Positions 7,631 through 14,824 of a DNA stretch of 20,131 nt are shown here, piece by piece. The stretch's first letter is position 1, and each line of letters begins with the position of its first letter. The position numbers and the translations under genes are program-made. Source of the stretch: a virus; the IMG/VR virus record IMGVR_UViG_3300021961_005926, positions 1 through 20,131 of that record, one strand, 5' to 3'. The notes under the pieces are model-generated. The model saw only the letters and a program-made list of their open reading frames with translations, was not told the DNA's origin and searched no databases.

Positions 7631-8287
7631 ATGACTATAGAAGATATATATAAAAAAAGAAAACAATGTAGATTATTTGATACCAAAAGAATACCAGACA
7701 AATCTCTTATTAAAGAAATATTAGAAAAAACATTTAAACTTGTGGCGTCAAAACAAAATTTTATGCCATACAAAGTTCACGTTATTGGTCCAGATCGTCC
7801 AGATGTTAAAGAACAATTTTGGAATATAGTAAAACAAAGACCAGGTGGAGAAAAAAATGATAATATACCTACTGCTCCATATCAATTACTTTTTACACAA
7901 AGACTTTTAGAATCAACCACATATACAAAAAGAAAATTGGATGCAGGTGAGCCTATAGGCTTAATGAATAAAAATAAATGGAAAAATAAACCATTAACTA
8001 GAGCTGTAGCTTTAGAGGTAGGTATGTTTGCTAAAATATTAACTGGATTGTGTATAGAAAACAATATACAGGTAGCGTACAATCTATGTTTTCCTTATAT
8101 TAAAGATACAGACAAATCTGGAGTAGAATATTATCAATATTATAAAAAATTTGGTTTTTTAGAAGATCCTGATCCTGTATTTTCAATGTTATTAGGTTAT
8201 AAAGATCCTAATATAACAGATGAATATAGAAAAGACGGAAAAGATGTTATAAAACCTAAAGTTGATACAATTATAAAGTGGGTGTGA
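7631..8287 (+). CDS. Nitroreductase-family (FMN) protein
   Basis: 218 residues. The N-terminus (IYKKRKQCRLFDTKRIPDKS, then LIKEILEKTFKLVASKQNFM and PYKVHVI) follows the nitroreductase pattern: paired basic residues with R-x-F for FMN phosphate binding, a first helix, then S/N-x-x-P-x-x-x-x-V. Near residues 124-150, ALEVGMFAKILTGLCIENNI followed by Q-V-A-Y matches the family's central helix and 'GL' motif. Members use FMN and NAD(P)H to reduce nitro, quinone or other electron acceptors; some act as desaturases in tailoring pathways. The insert around 55-110 has no motif I recognise. The start lies 5 nt after a late-like octamer and has no Shine-Dalgarno site. Assignment is at family level only, with no substrate. 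Confidence 0.65.
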   Translation: MTIEDIYKKRKQCRLFDTKRIPDKSLIKEILEKTFKLVASKQNFMPYKVHVIGPDRPDVKEQFWNIVKQRPGGEKNDNIPTAPYQLLFTQRLLESTTYTKRKLDAGEPIGLMNKNKWKNKPLTRAVALEVGMFAKILTGLCIENNIQVAYNLCFPYIKDTDKSGVEYYQYYKKFGFLEDPDPVFSMLLGYKDPNITDEYRKDGKDVIKPKVDTIIKWV

Positions 8288-8316
8288 TTGACATTTTAAC
8301 AAAAAAATGTTATAAT
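8288..8316 (+). promoter_or_regulatory. Perfect consensus sigma70 promoter for the long plus-strand operon
   Basis: TTGACA (8288-8293), 17-bp spacer, TATAAT (8311-8316): full match to both consensus hexamers with optimal spacing. The -35 box begins at the base after the nitroreductase stop codon. Transcription would start near 8323, giving a leader of about 43 nt before ATG 8366. No other convincing promoter is seen up to the right edge, so this one probably drives some 12 kb of genes. A host-type promoter suggests early expression. Confidence 0.8.
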
Positions 8317-8365
8317 AAGTGATGAATAAATAAAAAATATTAATTATAAAATGAAAGATTAAATT

Positions 8366-9295
8366 ATGAAAAGTGTAAATGTCGTTTGTACAAGTAAGCC
8401 TGGTGATGGATTACTTAGATATAGTTATGAACATAGTAGTTATCTTCGTTCACTAGGCCTTCCCTCAAAATTAACAATCATAACTCATCCTGGTTTTAAG
8501 GACCTCGACTATGTAAATTGCATACGGGAACAGTATATTCATTGTGATCAAGTTTATTTCAATGAAGTTGACTTAAACCCAAATTCAGTAACTTTAATTA
8601 TGGGTAGAAGTATGTTAACAATACCATATTTAAAGATTATGGAAGATAAAAAACTTAATAGGACTTTTCCAAATTATACAAAACAACAGCTGTATGTATT
8701 AAGTTTAGTATTTGGAAATAATCTAATATCAGTTTATTCTGAAAATCATCCTAAAGACTATCCATTAGCACTAAATTATTTTAATCCTAGAAAAGTTGTT
8801 GACCTTTGCGACTATGATGTTTATCCTAATGGTGTAGGAATACAATTTGAAAAAATAATAAATTTTGATATATACAAATCATTTAAACACGATATTAAAT
8901 ATCAATATTTATTTTTAGGAACAAATAAAGAATATTACAAAACTATTGAAGACTTTATGAGTAATAACTATCTATTATATCAATCTCACGGTATAATAAC
9001 TTATACTAAAGAAAAATATATTAATCCTAAATTTAATAATCTTAATGTTCCAGTTGCAAATTTATTAGGCTCATTTGAAACATATTGTTATATAAAATCA
9101 ACTTTTGATCCTGCACCTAGATTAATGCAAGAATGTAGATATTTTGGTAAAAAAGTTTTATATTTAAGAGATCCAAATATTATAGATGGTGGAAGTGTTT
9201 ATTGGAAAAGACCTGTACCTACTAGAGCAAGTTATTTTAAAAATTTTGAAGTGTTGCTTGATGTATTAGAAAATGAATATAAATTTATTTTATAA
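8366..9295 (+). CDS. Putative GT-B-like glycosyltransferase
   Basis: 309 residues, soluble, with no signal peptide. The N-terminal part (MKSVNVVCTSKPGDGLLRYS, then EHSSYLRSLGLPSKLTIITH) looks like the first Rossmann half of a GT-B enzyme with a glycine-rich loop near the N-terminus. The C-terminal part has STFDPAPRLMQECRYFGKKV followed by LYLRD (about 250-275), comparable to the 'E-x-x-P-R-x-x-x-E-x-x-x-x-G-x-x-V' nucleotide-sugar-binding region of GT-B enzymes. It is the first gene of the plus-strand operon behind the consensus promoter. The ribosome site is weak (AAAGA about 7 nt upstream). The family call is tentative, since catalytic residues cannot be fixed by eye; two GT-A-like genes at the far end of the operon support a glycan-related context. 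Confidence 0.5.
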   Translation: MKSVNVVCTSKPGDGLLRYSYEHSSYLRSLGLPSKLTIITHPGFKDLDYVNCIREQYIHCDQVYFNEVDLNPNSVTLIMGRSMLTIPYLKIMEDKKLNRTFPNYTKQQLYVLSLVFGNNLISVYSENHPKDYPLALNYFNPRKVVDLCDYDVYPNGVGIQFEKIINFDIYKSFKHDIKYQYLFLGTNKEYYKTIEDFMSNNYLLYQSHGIITYTKEKYINPKFNNLNVPVANLLGSFETYCYIKSTFDPAPRLMQECRYFGKKVLYLRDPNIIDGGSVYWKRPVPTRASYFKNFEVLLDVLENEYKFIL

Positions 9296-9298
9296 AAA

Positions 9299-9991
9299 AT
9301 GAAAAAAATATTATTAGTAAGTGGTTGTAGTTGGGGTGATCCAAATTTTACTTCTGTTTTTCATCCAGATATGTCTTGTGAATGGCTTAAATGGCCTGAA
9401 TTACTAGCAAAAAAATTAGATATGGAATGTCTAAATCTTTGTAGAAGTGGTGCTGGACAAGAATATATTTACAGTTCAATTTCAGATAAACTTCAAATAC
9501 TTGAACCTAGTAAAATTGGATATGCTATTGCTGCTTGGTCAAGTGCTCCTAGACGTGATTTCAATATATTTAATACTTGGAGAAATGATAGGATTGATTC
9601 CAAAGGAGATTTAACATATTGGATACAAAGAAGTTTTAGATTTCATTATGCTTTTCAATCATTAATGGAATTGAAAAAAATACCATATTTACACTTTCAA
9701 ATGATTAGTTTACATAGAGCATATTTAAACGAATTAAGACTGTTAGATCCTAAGAATACAAATAGACTTGATAATGAACATCAAAAAGTTTTGTACACAA
9801 TAAAAAATAGTCATTATTATAAAAATTTTAATAATAAATTTATTGGTTGGCCTTTAGATGAAGATATGAATGGATTTGATATAGGATCAGGAATACTAGG
9901 TGAACAACATAGAATATCTGAACAAGATAGACATCCAAATGCAAAAGGACAAGAAATAATAGCAGATTACATTTATGACAGGTTGGGATAG
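9299..9991 (+). CDS. SGNH-hydrolase-like protein, copy 1
   Basis: 230 residues. Block I is LLVSGCSWGD (catalytic Ser likely Ser11 in GCS). NLCRSGAGQEYIYSS is the block II region with its conserved Gly, and YAIAAWSS replaces the usual block III. Near the C-terminus DRHPNAKGQEIIADYIY carries the His (212) of block V with Asp at 210, i.e. DxH rather than the usual DxxH. SGNH proteins are esterases, or acyltransferases acting on glycans and small molecules. It is clearly paralogous to the protein at 14824-15591: both have HPxxxCxWxKWPExLAKKLxM near 20-42 and R-R-D-F near 90. The ATG is 3 nt after the previous stop. Its 3' end overlaps the aminotransferase gene by 17 nt. Confidence 0.7.
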   Translation: MKKILLVSGCSWGDPNFTSVFHPDMSCEWLKWPELLAKKLDMECLNLCRSGAGQEYIYSSISDKLQILEPSKIGYAIAAWSSAPRRDFNIFNTWRNDRIDSKGDLTYWIQRSFRFHYAFQSLMELKKIPYLHFQMISLHRAYLNELRLLDPKNTNRLDNEHQKVLYTIKNSHYYKNFNNKFIGWPLDEDMNGFDIGSGILGEQHRISEQDRHPNAKGQEIIADYIYDRLG

Positions 9992-11249
9992 AGAATACTT
10001 AGAACACAAAGAAGAATACTTAAATCTTTTTGATAAAGTAATGCAAAAAGAACAAGAATCTAATATAGAATTTTTAGAAGATAAACTTACATCATATACA
10101 GGTAGAAAATATGCTGTTGCTTGTGCTAGTGCAACCGATGCTCTACATTTTGCTTTAAGAAGTTTAAACATCAAATCAGGTGATGAAGTTTTAACAACTA
10201 ATTTCTCTTGGATTTCTACTGCCTCTTGTATCTCTATGATTGGTGCAACACCTGTATTTTGTGAGATAGATTTATCATCTTATCATATGACTTTAGAAAG
10301 TATTAAAAAAATGTATTCACCTAAAGTTAAAGCAATTGTTTATCCTCATCTATTTGGTAATATGTCTGATACAAAAGAGATATTAGATTTTTGTAAAGAA
10401 AAGAATATTGCATTTATAGAAGACGCAGCTCAATCCTTAGGTGCAAGTCTAAACGGTGTTAAGGCGGGTTCAATAGGAGACATTAGTGCATTAAGTTTTA
10501 ATGCAAACAAAGTTATTGCTGGTATAGCTGGTGGAGGCGCTGTTCTTACAGATGACAAAGATAAAGCAGAGATATTTAAGAAATTAAGAAGACACGGCAA
10601 TAATGAAATATTAGGTTATAATTCTAAAATGTTATTAATGAACGCTGAATTTATTAATTTTAGATTAAATAAAATGAAAGAATGGCAGGTAAAAAGACAG
10701 GAAATTGCAAAACAATATGATGAACAATTAAAAGACTACGTTGTTGTACAACCTACATCAAATGGCTTAGATCATAATTATCACAAATATGTTATAAGAT
10801 TGCCTAATAAAGAAATAAGAAATAATTTAAAAAAAATATTAGACGCAAAAATACATTATGATAAACCTTTATCTGAAAATAAAATGTACAAAAACATTGA
10901 ACATAGATCAGATAAAATGTATATAAGTAAAATTGTAAGTGATACAATATTAACTTTACCTATTCATCCATATATGACTAAACAAGAGATTAATAAAATT
11001 ACAAATACTATTATAATTACACTGGAACATAAAAAAAATCATTTTATTAACGATATGAAAAAAATATTAGGTGATAATATATTTGACGAAAATTTATTAA
11101 ATGAAACAAATGAACCTATATATGATTATATTGTAGAAAAAATTTATCAAATGCCAGAATACATTGAAGATGAACCATTCAAAAATAAAACAAAATTAAA
11201 AATTGCATTTAATAAATTTTATACAAAAAATTATGGAAAAAACTTATAA
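9975..11249 (+). CDS. DegT/DnrJ/EryC1/StrS-family PLP aminotransferase
   Basis: 424 residues. Fold type I sugar-aminotransferase motifs are clear: YAVACASATDALHFAL (46-61) for the phosphate pocket, GDEVLTTNFSWISTASCISM (69-88), IAFIEDAAQSLGAS with Asp150 contacting the pyridine N, and ISALSFNANKVIAGIAGGGA with Lys179 as the Schiff-base lysine, then RRHGNN. Members usually transaminate nucleotide-linked keto sugars, making amino sugars for O-antigen or antibiotics; some act on other carbonyl substrates. The core ends near 352. The last about 70 residues (from HKKNHFINDMKKIL) are an extra lysine-rich extension not usual for the family. ATG 9975 overlaps the SGNH gene by 17 nt, and the normal family N-terminus needs this start. 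The next gene overlaps its 3' end by 17 nt. Confidence 0.88.
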   Translation: MTGWDREYLEHKEEYLNLFDKVMQKEQESNIEFLEDKLTSYTGRKYAVACASATDALHFALRSLNIKSGDEVLTTNFSWISTASCISMIGATPVFCEIDLSSYHMTLESIKKMYSPKVKAIVYPHLFGNMSDTKEILDFCKEKNIAFIEDAAQSLGASLNGVKAGSIGDISALSFNANKVIAGIAGGGAVLTDDKDKAEIFKKLRRHGNNEILGYNSKMLLMNAEFINFRLNKMKEWQVKRQEIAKQYDEQLKDYVVVQPTSNGLDHNYHKYVIRLPNKEIRNNLKKILDAKIHYDKPLSENKMYKNIEHRSDKMYISKIVSDTILTLPIHPYMTKQEINKITNTIIITLEHKKNHFINDMKKILGDNIFDENLLNETNEPIYDYIVEKIYQMPEYIEDEPFKNKTKLKIAFNKFYTKNYGKNL

Positions 11250-11628
11250 AAAAGAAAATTGGTTTTTTTCTATGAAAAAAACTTATAGAATTGAACCAAA
11301 GTGTTTTAAAGATCAATCAATGGCAATAACAAATCAAGGCTATCTCATACCTTGTTGTTTTTGTGATCATCCAAAAATAATGAAAAGTGATCGTATGAAA
11401 GACTTACTTAAAGTTAGTAATATAAATGACTACGACAAATTAGAAGATATTGGAAAAACAGTTGAATGGAAAAACTTTTATAATGATTTAAAAAACAATG
11501 TACCTCCTGTAGAAGCTTGTGTAGAAATTTGTTCCATAAAACAAGATGGATCAAAAGTTAAAGAACTTAGAACAGATACATTTATTGATACAAAGAGTAA
11601 AACTACAATATCAAAGAGAATAAATTAA
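11233..11628 (+). CDS. Free-standing SPASM-like cysteine protein, copy 1
   Basis: 131 residues from ATG 11233, which overlaps the aminotransferase stop; ATG 11272 is an alternative. It has no radical SAM core but shows a SPASM-type auxiliary-cluster pattern: IEPKCF (Cys24), AITNQGYLIPCCFCDHP (Cys41, 42, 44) with G-x4-C, and ACVEICS (C-x3-C) near 96-100. SPASM domains bind extra 4Fe-4S clusters and normally sit C-terminal to a radical SAM core in one chain. Here the next gene is a radical SAM core without such a domain, joined by a TAATG junction, so the two may work as a split enzyme. Copies 2 and 3 (13699-14142, 15652-16092) share the layout and the phrase KDLLKVSNI / KKLLKVSKI. The cluster-binding role is inference. 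Confidence 0.6.
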   Translation: MEKTYKKENWFFSMKKTYRIEPKCFKDQSMAITNQGYLIPCCFCDHPKIMKSDRMKDLLKVSNINDYDKLEDIGKTVEWKNFYNDLKNNVPPVEACVEICSIKQDGSKVKELRTDTFIDTKSKTTISKRIN

Positions 11629-12245
11629 TGTCGCTTCAACATTTTACAAATCGGCCAGGAGTTAATTTTGATTGTACATTTAGATGTCCATTAATGTGTC
11701 CTAAATGTCAAAGACAGCGTTTTTATACTCATTTGAACAAAAAAGTTCCTGGTGATGACGTAAGTATTCAAAACTTTAAAAAAATTATAAACTTTTTTAA
11801 AAACGTACATTTTGAAGGACAATATTCAGATTCGGTACATCATCCAAAATTTATAGAGATGTTGAAAATGTGCAAAGTTAATAATAATGAGGTTCGTGTA
11901 CAACATTCAAGTGCTGCTAAACCTATAAAATGGTATAAAGAAGCTTTTGAGGCAAATAAAAAAGTAGAATGGAGATTTTCTATGGACGGTTTACCAGAAA
12001 GTAGTCATCAATATAGAATAAACCAAAATGGTAAAAAGTTATTTGAAATTATGAAAATGGCTGTTAATATATTAGAAAAAAAACCTTTTTGGCAATTTAT
12101 AGTTTTTAAATATAATGAAAATGAAATTAATGAAGCAATAGAATTAGCAGATAAAATTGGTATAAATTTTTATACGTTACAGTCTAGTAAATGGGACGGA
12201 GAAGATGATCCTTATAGACCTAGTGACAAATGGATGTTAAAATGA
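11628..12245 (+). CDS. Radical SAM core protein lacking a C-terminal SPASM domain, copy 1
   Basis: 205 residues. FDCTFRCPLMCPKCQRQRF holds the CX3CX2C motif (Cys20, Cys24, Cys27) for the SAM-bound 4Fe-4S cluster. Further core-like features are FEGQYSDSVHHPKF (about 64-77, in place of the usual GGEP), VRVQHSSAA (about 90), and EWRFSMDGLPESSHQYRINQ (about 115-134), matching the strand that reads 'S-x-D-G' in peptide-modifying radical SAM enzymes. The chain stops at EDDPYRPSDKWMLK, just where an auxiliary-cluster domain would be expected. It is paralogous to 13059-13721 (same RCPLxCPxCQRQ, VHHPKF and DGLPxxSHxYRINQNG). Its ATG overlaps the previous stop (TAATG) and its stop overlaps the next start (ATGA). 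The substrate is unknown. Confidence 0.82.
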   Translation: MSLQHFTNRPGVNFDCTFRCPLMCPKCQRQRFYTHLNKKVPGDDVSIQNFKKIINFFKNVHFEGQYSDSVHHPKFIEMLKMCKVNNNEVRVQHSSAAKPIKWYKEAFEANKKVEWRFSMDGLPESSHQYRINQNGKKLFEIMKMAVNILEKKPFWQFIVFKYNENEINEAIELADKIGINFYTLQSSKWDGEDDPYRPSDKWMLK

Positions 12246-13066
12246 AAACTTTAGAAGAAATACAAAATAATTATCTAGCAATTGACTTCTTTATGTCAAT
12301 GTCTTGTAATAAAGACTGTCATTATTGTACTAGTTATACTTTGGAAATGCGAAATCTTACAGTAGATATGAATTTTTTAAAAAAAGTTTTAACATATTTA
12401 AAAGATTATAAAGTACGAGTCTGTTTATTAGGAGGTGAGCCAGGCCTTATTAAAAATTTAAATGATGTAATAGCTGAAATTAAAAAATATCCTAATCTTG
12501 TATGTTCAGTATTATCTAACTCATTTATTCGTAAAAGATATCCTCATATACTTGAAGATAAAGAAATACTTTACGTTGAACACAATATACTAGATTGGTA
12601 TGAAGATGGTGTAAAAAAATTAGGTAATTTTGATTTTGTACCTGAAAATGACTTTAATAATTATAATGTTGTTGTACAAACACCAAATTATTTTAAGTAT
12701 AAAGACAAGTATCCTGAAATATTAAAAAAATTAGATCATAAAAACACAATGTGGAAAACTTTTAATGGTAGATCAAAAGATTTTACAGATGTTATTCAGG
12801 CAGATGAAATTGACCGTAAAATGTGTGCAGCTTTTCCTATGGTGCCTGTAATAGATTTTGAAAAAAAACATATAGTACATTGTAGTAAAAAGTTTGCTAA
12901 TAATGATGAACTTTCAAAAACATTTGAACTAACAAAAGAAAACATTGATAAAATGATGAACTTTAGATTATTTAAATATGAAAGTTATTGTAAAACTTGT
13001 ACTGAATGGGTACAACCTAAAGGACATTTTCCTTTAAGAAAATACGGAAAGATATTAAATGGTTGA
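12242..13066 (+). CDS. Radical SAM protein with C-terminal SPASM/twitch-like cysteines
   Basis: 274 residues from ATG 12242, which overlaps the previous stop as ATGA; an in-frame ATG at 12230 would add four residues. The core starts at MSMSCNKDCHYCTSY (Cys22, Cys26, Cys29, CX3CX2C) and contains VCLLGGEPGLI near 62-72, the GGEP motif that contacts SAM, followed by VCSVLSNSF. The C-terminal part keeps extra cysteines (KMCAAFPMV near 195, HIVHCSKKF near 213, YCKTCTEW near 256), so a complete radical SAM plus auxiliary-cluster architecture is present in one chain. It differs from the two short cores on either side, which lack both GGEP and this tail. The 3' end overlaps the next gene by 8 nt. The family's substrates are often peptides or sugars; none can be named here. 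Confidence 0.82.
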   Translation: MKTLEEIQNNYLAIDFFMSMSCNKDCHYCTSYTLEMRNLTVDMNFLKKVLTYLKDYKVRVCLLGGEPGLIKNLNDVIAEIKKYPNLVCSVLSNSFIRKRYPHILEDKEILYVEHNILDWYEDGVKKLGNFDFVPENDFNNYNVVVQTPNYFKYKDKYPEILKKLDHKNTMWKTFNGRSKDFTDVIQADEIDRKMCAAFPMVPVIDFEKKHIVHCSKKFANNDELSKTFELTKENIDKMMNFRLFKYESYCKTCTEWVQPKGHFPLRKYGKILNG

Positions 13067-13721
13067 TAATATAGAAAAAGAAAAAAAATTAAATACATTT
13101 TTTAACAGAAAAACAATAAACATTGATATTTCTTTTAGATGTCCATTGGAGTGTCCTAGATGTCAAAGACAAACTTATTTTAAAGATAGAGGATTAAAAG
13201 TACACGGATATGATTTATCATTAAATGAAATAGAAAAACTAAGTAAGTTTTTTACAAAATTTGTATTTTGTGGTCAACTGTCGGATCCTGTTCATCATCC
13301 TAAATTCTCAGAAATATTAAAAATATTACACAAACAAAATGTTAAATGTGAAATACATAATGCAGCTACTCAAAAATCAATGGACTACTACATTGAATGT
13401 TTTAAAGCAAATCCAAATGCTCAATGGGTTTTTGGACTAGATGGATTACCAAAAGATAGTCACAAGTATAGAATTAATCAGAATGGTGAAAAAATGTTTC
13501 AAATCATATGTGAGTCAAAAAAATATCTAAAAAACCCACCAATATGGCAATATATTGTCTTTAGTTATAATGAAAATGATATTAAAACAGCTCAAGAATT
13601 AGCTAAAGAAAACGGGATTATATTTTTATTACTACAATCATCAAGGTGGTTAAGTGATGATGATCCATATAAACCAAAAAATAAAGAACTAGCTTTAGAT
13701 GCCAAAACAGAAACCAGATAA
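13059..13721 (+). CDS. Radical SAM core protein lacking a C-terminal SPASM domain, copy 2
   Basis: 220 residues. IDISFRCPLECPRCQRQTYF carries Cys28, Cys32 and Cys35 (CX3CX2C). FCGQLSDPVHHPKFSE and WVFGLDGLPKDSHKYRINQN align with copy 1 at 11628-12245; the two are paralogues, with copy 2 carrying a longer lysine-rich N-terminus. The chain ends DDDPYKPKNKELALDAKTET, again at the expected boundary of a SPASM domain. The next gene, which starts 23 nt before this stop in the +1 frame, encodes a SPASM-like protein, so core and auxiliary-cluster domain appear as two overlapping genes. The ATG at 13059 overlaps the previous gene by 8 nt. I see no classical slippery sequence in the overlap, so a fused product is not indicated. 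Confidence 0.82.
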   Translation: MVDNIEKEKKLNTFFNRKTINIDISFRCPLECPRCQRQTYFKDRGLKVHGYDLSLNEIEKLSKFFTKFVFCGQLSDPVHHPKFSEILKILHKQNVKCEIHNAATQKSMDYYIECFKANPNAQWVFGLDGLPKDSHKYRINQNGEKMFQIICESKKYLKNPPIWQYIVFSYNENDIKTAQELAKENGIIFLLLQSSRWLSDDDPYKPKNKELALDAKTETR

Positions 13722-14142
13722 AACTTTAGAACATAAACCTTTTGAAAAAAGAGTTAGGAAACCTGTTAAAGGTAAAATACAATTAGAGCCTAAATGTATG
13801 ATTACACCTGAAGAAAAAAGACAAGAGGAAATTAAAATGGTAGCAGTTACTAATAGAGGTCATTTATTACCTTGTTGTTGGTTGGACAATCCACAGATTT
13901 TAGATCATCCGACTATGAAAAAATTATTAAAAGTGAGTAAAATAAGTGAACATAATTCAATAGAAGATATTTTAAATTCAGAACCTTGGCTTGAGTTTGC
14001 TAAAAACCTAATTGAATCTGAAAATAATGACGATAAGATTTTGTGGCCTTGTATTGAACATTGCAGAAAAAGAGAAGATAAATATAGAATAGATACCTAT
14101 TTTGATGATACAGGAAATATAGTAAATAAAATTATTAATTAA
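13699..14142 (+). CDS. Free-standing SPASM-like cysteine protein, copy 2
   Basis: 147 residues beginning MPKQKPDKTLEHKPFEKRVR. Cysteines: Cys33 in LEPKCM, Cys59-Cys60 in VTNRGHLLPCCWLD (G-x4-C), and Cys118 and Cys122 in WPCIEHCRK (C-x3-C). The layout fits an auxiliary 4Fe-4S (SPASM) domain detached from its radical SAM core. The start is supported by the identical MPKQ beginning of copy 3 (15652), which has no radical SAM gene upstream, so this is a real start and not a frameshifted tail of the preceding gene. It overlaps the radical SAM gene by 23 nt, and the PP-loop gene starts one base after its stop. Bases 13922-13976 are almost identical to 15875-15929 in copy 3. Confidence 0.65.
   Translation: MPKQKPDKTLEHKPFEKRVRKPVKGKIQLEPKCMITPEEKRQEEIKMVAVTNRGHLLPCCWLDNPQILDHPTMKKLLKVSKISEHNSIEDILNSEPWLEFAKNLIESENNDDKILWPCIEHCRKREDKYRIDTYFDDTGNIVNKIIN
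13922..13976 (+). repeat. 55-bp near-identical repeat, copy A
   Basis: Matches 15875-15929 at 54 of 55 positions by eye (the one difference is at 13959/15912). It encodes LLKVSKISEHNSIEDIL in SPASM-like copy 2. Flanking sequence in the two genes is much more diverged, including at silent positions. Confidence 0.8.
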
Positions 14143-14143
14143 T

Positions 14144-14824
14144 ATGATATATAAAAATAAATTTGGTAAAATTAAACTTCCTAAAAAATTAAATAATAAA
14201 GTTATAGGATTATCTATGTCTGGAGGAGCAGATAGTACAATACTATGTTATTTGCTTGCTAAATTTTGCCAAGATAAAATATTTAATTATGTCATACAAC
14301 CATTTAGTGCCTATGATTTAAGTGTACCAGGCGACGCTAAAAAACTTCCTGATATAATACAATATATAAGAAATAAGTTTCCAGATGTACAGATAAGATG
14401 GCCAATATCAACAGTTTTTCCAAATCCAAATTTTATACCAGTTAAAAATGAATATTTAGGCTCACTAAAAAAAATATTAACACATTATAAAGTTTACGAT
14501 ATATTCGTATCGGCAATAAGTTTAGGCCCCCCTTTAGAGGTACAAAAAACATTTGAAACTAATGATTCTAAAAATATAAAAAGATTAGAAGGATATGATT
14601 TATACAACGAACTTCTAGTTGGTAAAAACAATAAACGCACATTAAAACCATTTGTAAATATTAATAAATCATTTATAATTCAATGTTACAAAGATTTTAA
14701 AGAAGAAAAATTGCTAGAGATTACAGAGTCTTGTATTCAATTAGTAAAATGTAAACCTGGAGATAAATTTTGTTGGTGGTGTTTAGAAAAAGATTGGGCA
14801 ATAAAAAAAGTATATACAGATTAA
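14144..14824 (+). CDS. PP-loop ATP pyrophosphatase with QueC-like cysteine cluster, copy 1
   Basis: 226 residues. IGLSMSGGADSTILCYLLAK holds the PP-loop SGGxDS (26-31), which binds ATP pyrophosphate in enzymes that adenylate and then amidate or thiolate a substrate (QueC, asparagine synthetase, WbpG/PseA-type amidotransferases, tRNA thiolases). The C-terminus has ESCIQLVKCKPGDKFCWWCL with Cys197, 203, 210 and 213, a layout resembling the zinc site of QueC. It shares PPxxVQK, the (K/R)PF-x-N region and the ending C-W-x-C-x-E-K-x-W-A with the protein at 17610-18470, so the two are paralogues. No other queuosine-pathway gene is present, so 7-cyano-7-deazaguanine synthase is not claimed. It starts one base after the SPASM stop; its own stop overlaps the next ATG (TAATG). 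Confidence 0.72.
   Translation: MIYKNKFGKIKLPKKLNNKVIGLSMSGGADSTILCYLLAKFCQDKIFNYVIQPFSAYDLSVPGDAKKLPDIIQYIRNKFPDVQIRWPISTVFPNPNFIPVKNEYLGSLKKILTHYKVYDIFVSAISLGPPLEVQKTFETNDSKNIKRLEGYDLYNELLVGKNNKRTLKPFVNINKSFIIQCYKDFKEEKLLEITESCIQLVKCKPGDKFCWWCLEKDWAIKKVYTD

Noticed and set aside
7604-7666. N-terminal extension of the oxygenase with a hydrophobic stretch (start at 7666)
   Set aside because: The extension would be encoded by the late promoter itself and by the start of the divergent gene. ATG 7603 fits the family and the promoter spacing.
13690-13730. Programmed frameshift joining the radical SAM core to the SPASM-like protein
   Set aside because: A +1 shift would be needed and I see no slippery site. 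The paralogue at 15652 starts with the same MPKQ without any core upstream, showing an independent start. Sequencing error is also less likely for that reason.
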